A stretch of 64,000 nucleotides of DNA from Myxococcales bacterium. GTDB lineage: Bacteria; Myxococcota_A; Polyangia; Haliangiales; Haliangiaceae. A program made the position numbers and the translations under genes. Positions 61,777 to 64,000 of this stretch are shown here, in pieces. The notes beneath the pieces were generated by a model that was not told the origin of the DNA, did not search any database, and saw only the letters and a list, made by a program, of their open reading frames with translations. The stretch is taken from contig JADJUF010000039.1 of the NCBI GenBank assembly GCA_016717005.1, positions 558,001 to 622,000 on the forward strand, written 5' to 3'. The stretch's first letter is position 1. Every line of letters starts with the position of its first letter.

Positions 61777-63447
61777 TCACGGCACCGGCTGGCCGTCGGC
61801 GTCGAGCACCAGCAGCCCGCCCGGCCCGAGCGTGCCGTCGGCGACGAGCAGCTCGAGGGCCTCGCGCAGCGTCAGCTGCTTGTCGCCCCGCATCAGCGGC
61901 TTGTCGGTGGCGCCGTCGCGCACGATCATCGGCGCGGTCGCGTCGCCGACGACCAGGTAGACCGCCTTGGTGTCGTCGAGGTACCGGGCCGCGGCCTTGA
62001 CCACGTCGGCCTGGGCGACCTTGCCGACCTTGCCGACGTAGCTGCCCCAGTAGTCGAGCGGGAGCCGGTAGTAGACCAGCGCGCGGAACATGCCGAGCGC
62101 GGCGCCGGCGGTCGCGAACCGGCTCGGCATGCCCAGCACGGCGCTGGCCTTCTCGCGGGTCAGCTCCTCGTCGGTCGGCGGCCGCTTGCCCGACCTGAGC
62201 TCGCGCAGCTCGCGGACGATCTCGAGCAGCGTCTGGTAGGTGGCGTCGCTGCGGACCGACGTGCCGGCGGCGATGACGCCGTAGTCGCGGTTGTAGCTGA
62301 CGCCGCCGCGGGCGCCGTACGAGTAGCCCTTGTCCTCGCGCAGGTTCATGTTGAGCCGGCTGGTGAAGCCGCCGCCGAAGATCGACGCCATGATCGAGGT
62401 CGGGAAGTAGTCGGGCGCGGTCCGCTTGGGGCCGAAGTACGACAGCCCGACCTGGGACTGGGCGGCGCCGGGCATGTCGACGAACACGATCCGGGCCCCG
62501 GCCGGCTTCGGCGCGGGCAGCTTCGCCCGGGCCGGGACCTTGCCCTTCCAGGCGGCCAGCCGGCCGTCGGCGAAGCGCGCGCGGACCTGGTCGGCGGTGA
62601 GGTCGCCGACGACGAACAGCTGCGCGCCGCCAGGGCGCACGAACTTGGCGTGGTGGGCCTTGCAGTCGTCGACGGTCAGCTTGCCGAGCGACGCCTCGGT
62701 GACGATGCGCCCGAACGGGTGCGCGGCGCCGTACAGGACCGGGCCGCCCACGCGCGACGCCACCGCGTCGGCGGAGCCGCGGGCCTGCTTGAGGCCCTCG
62801 AGCCGACGCTTGATCGCGCGGTCGAACTCGTCGGCGCGGAAGCCGGGCGTGCGCAGGGTGTCGACGAACAGCCCGAAGGTGGCGTCGAGGTGCTTGGACA
62901 AGGTCGACATCGACAGGCCCTGCGTGTCGCTGCCGGCGTACGAGCTGACGCTCGAGGCGGTGTCGGCCAGCGCCTCGGCCAGGCCGATCTTGTCGAGGGC
63001 CTCGGTGCCGTCGCTCATCAGCGACATGCACACCGACGCCAGCCCCTCCTTGCCGACCGGGTCGTTCTCGGCGCCACCGTCGAACGTCAGATCGAGGCTG
63101 ACGATCGGCAGCGTGTGCTGCTCGACCAGGTAGACCTGGATGCCGTTCGCCAGCTTGAAGGTCTGGACCTTCGGCAGCTGGAACGGCCGCGGCGGCCCCG
63201 CCACCGGCTGGCTGGCCCGGAACGGCTCGTCGGGGAACGCCAGGTCCTGCGGCGCGGCGGTCTGGGTCGGGATCGGCGGCGGCGGCGGCATGGGTGGTTC
63301 CGGGGGCGGCGAAGGGGGCGTGACGTCGGCGACCGGGGGCGGCGTCGGCGTGACGGCCTTGGCGGCCGGGGCCGGGCAGCACGCGCTGGCGAGGCTGATG
63401 ACGAGGGTCGCGAGCGAGCTCGCGGCGACGCGGCTGGTGCGGTTCAT
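61777..63447 (-). CDS. M16-family protein lacking the zinc motif (non-catalytic subunit)
   Basis: The protein has 556 aa. A lipoprotein-like signal (SLASACC) and a Pro-rich linker (36-60) precede a full M16 fold (FKLANGIQVYLVEQHTLPIV, DPVGKEGLASVCMSLMSDG, RLNMNLREDKGYSYGARGGV, YLDDTKAVYLVVGDA). Where active enzymes have HxxEH after the GLA motif (near residues 136-146), this protein has SVCMSLMSD, so the zinc site is missing. M16 enzymes often work as an active/inactive pair; this would be the inactive half. Its ATG overlaps the upstream M16 gene's stop by 4 nt. Confidence 0.88.
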   Translation of the reverse strand: MNRTSRVAASSLATLVISLASACCPAPAAKAVTPTPPPVADVTPPSPPPEPPMPPPPPIPTQTAAPQDLAFPDEPFRASQPVAGPPRPFQLPKVQTFKLANGIQVYLVEQHTLPIVSLDLTFDGGAENDPVGKEGLASVCMSLMSDGTEALDKIGLAEALADTASSVSSYAGSDTQGLSMSTLSKHLDATFGLFVDTLRTPGFRADEFDRAIKRRLEGLKQARGSADAVASRVGGPVLYGAAHPFGRIVTEASLGKLTVDDCKAHHAKFVRPGGAQLFVVGDLTADQVRARFADGRLAAWKGKVPARAKLPAPKPAGARIVFVDMPGAAQSQVGLSYFGPKRTAPDYFPTSIMASIFGGGFTSRLNMNLREDKGYSYGARGGVSYNRDYGVIAAGTSVRSDATYQTLLEIVRELRELRSGKRPPTDEELTREKASAVLGMPSRFATAGAALGMFRALVYYRLPLDYWGSYVGKVGKVAQADVVKAAARYLDDTKAVYLVVGDATAPMIVRDGATDKPLMRGDKQLTLREALELLVADGTLGPGGLLVLDADGQPVP

Positions 63448-64000
63448 TTGCCACCTCCGGGGGTGGTGACGATCACGACCGCGCGCTCGAGGTCGAGCAC
63501 GCGCGCCGCGACGGTGCGGATGGCGTCGGGCGTCGCCTGGCGGTAGCGGTCGAGGCTCCAGGTCAGGCGGTCGGGGGCACCCAGGTAGTGGTTGAAGGAC
63601 TGGAGGACGTTGGCGCGGGCCATGAGGCCCTCGAGCCCCCAGACGACGGTGGCCTCGAACCCGGTGACCGCGCGCCGCACCTCGCGCTCGGTCAGCGGGT
63701 CGACCGCCACGCGCGCCAGCTCGGCCCGCACGACGCGCTCGATCTCGCTCAGGTCGGCGCCGCTCTGGGCGGTGACCGAGACGACGAACATGCCGGAGAA
63801 CTGCGAGCCGTTCTGGTAGACGCTCACGCTCTGCGCCAGCTGGCGCTCGTGCACCAGGATCTTGTAGAGGCGGCCGGTGCCGCGATCGCCCAGCGCGTTG
63901 GCCAGGATGTCGAGCTCGGCGTCGCCGGCGCCGAAGTTGGCCGGCGCCTGGAACGCCCAGGTGATCTGGCGCAGCTTGGCGAAGCTGTCCGTGACCTCGC
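63444..64000 (-). CDS. M16-family peptidase, C-terminal part (cut by window edge)
   Basis: About 185 residues are present; the gene enters from the right edge. The visible part is the C-terminal M16 domain (FAKLRQITWAFQAPANFGAG, GDRGTGRLYKILVHERQLAQ, GMFVVSVTAQSGADLSEIER, LTEREVRRAVTGFEATVVWG, LMARANVLQSFNHYLG). The N-terminal zinc-binding half lies outside, so activity cannot be judged. By pairing with the zinc-less protein downstream it is expected to be the catalytic subunit. The 4-nt overlap indicates coupled translation. Confidence 0.88.
   Translation of the reverse strand, partial: EVTDSFAKLRQITWAFQAPANFGAGDAELDILANALGDRGTGRLYKILVHERQLAQSVSVYQNGSQFSGMFVVSVTAQSGADLSEIERVVRAELARVAVDPLTEREVRRAVTGFEATVVWGLEGLMARANVLQSFNHYLGAPDRLTWSLDRYRQATPDAIRTVAARVLDLERAVVIVTTPGGGK

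Overview
The window is about 64 kb of very GC-rich DNA (roughly 70% or more). Genes are tightly packed, third codon positions are almost all G or C, and long antisense frames stay open as a result. The gene content is typical of a predatory or soil myxobacterium: several Hanks-type Ser/Thr kinases fused to sensor or STAND domains, an FHA/sigma-54 activator, a protein with an ADYC motif, many small lipoproteins, a giant TPR protein and a type IV pilus tip cluster. I infer Myxococcota, probably a Haliangium/Kofleria-like lineage. No rRNA or tRNA gene was seen.

Layout. 1-7421 (minus strand): secreted and lipoproteins, a beta-propeller lipoprotein, a thiolase and an FHA-GGDEF-like-AAA+ activator. 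7481-11369: a kinase/STAND/FGE-sulfatase gene broken by an apparent one-base frameshift. 11478-13319: the ADYC protein. 13528-16209: a kinase with a beta-propeller sensor. 16215-18558: a heme A cassette (ctaA, ctaB, DUF420). 18877-20823: a kinase followed by a degenerate second kinase domain. 20871-22469: an XRE-ImmA/PIN module. 22470-23330: gene remnants. 23331-27804: lipoproteins, a metallophosphoesterase and small proteins. 27844-30372: hrpB. 30527-32547: a ribbon-helix-helix protein, a hairpin-rich repeat array and a DUF3829 protein. 32680-32990: a candidate terminated small RNA. 33036: queF. 33449-37363: a STAND ATPase with HEAT repeats. 37444-42173: two DUF4139-like proteins and an ABC exporter. 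42184-42401: a 79-base G-rich homopolymer between duplicated flanks. 42359-50863: an HATPase regulator, the TPR giant and a STAS/zinc-ribbon protein. 50900-53420: a complex of direct and inverted repeat arrays enclosing one PAS-domain gene. 53435-60637: an export lipoprotein plus minor pilins and PilY1. 60791-64000: a thrombospondin-type-3 lipoprotein and a pair of M16 peptidases.

How the genes work together. The clear functional units are the heme A cassette, the minor-pilin/PilY1 tip operon, the M16 pair, the XRE-ImmA/PIN pair and the DUF4139/ABC operon; each has short gaps or 4-nt start-stop overlaps. The rest is mostly signalling machinery in one- or two-gene units.

Two observations stand out. 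First, many genes that head a transcript carry a TAnnnT box 6 to 8 nt before the start codon, which points to widespread leaderless transcription. Second, the repeat complex at 50.9-53.4 kb has arrays in opposite orientation on the two sides of a PAS gene, and this is the least explained structure in the window.
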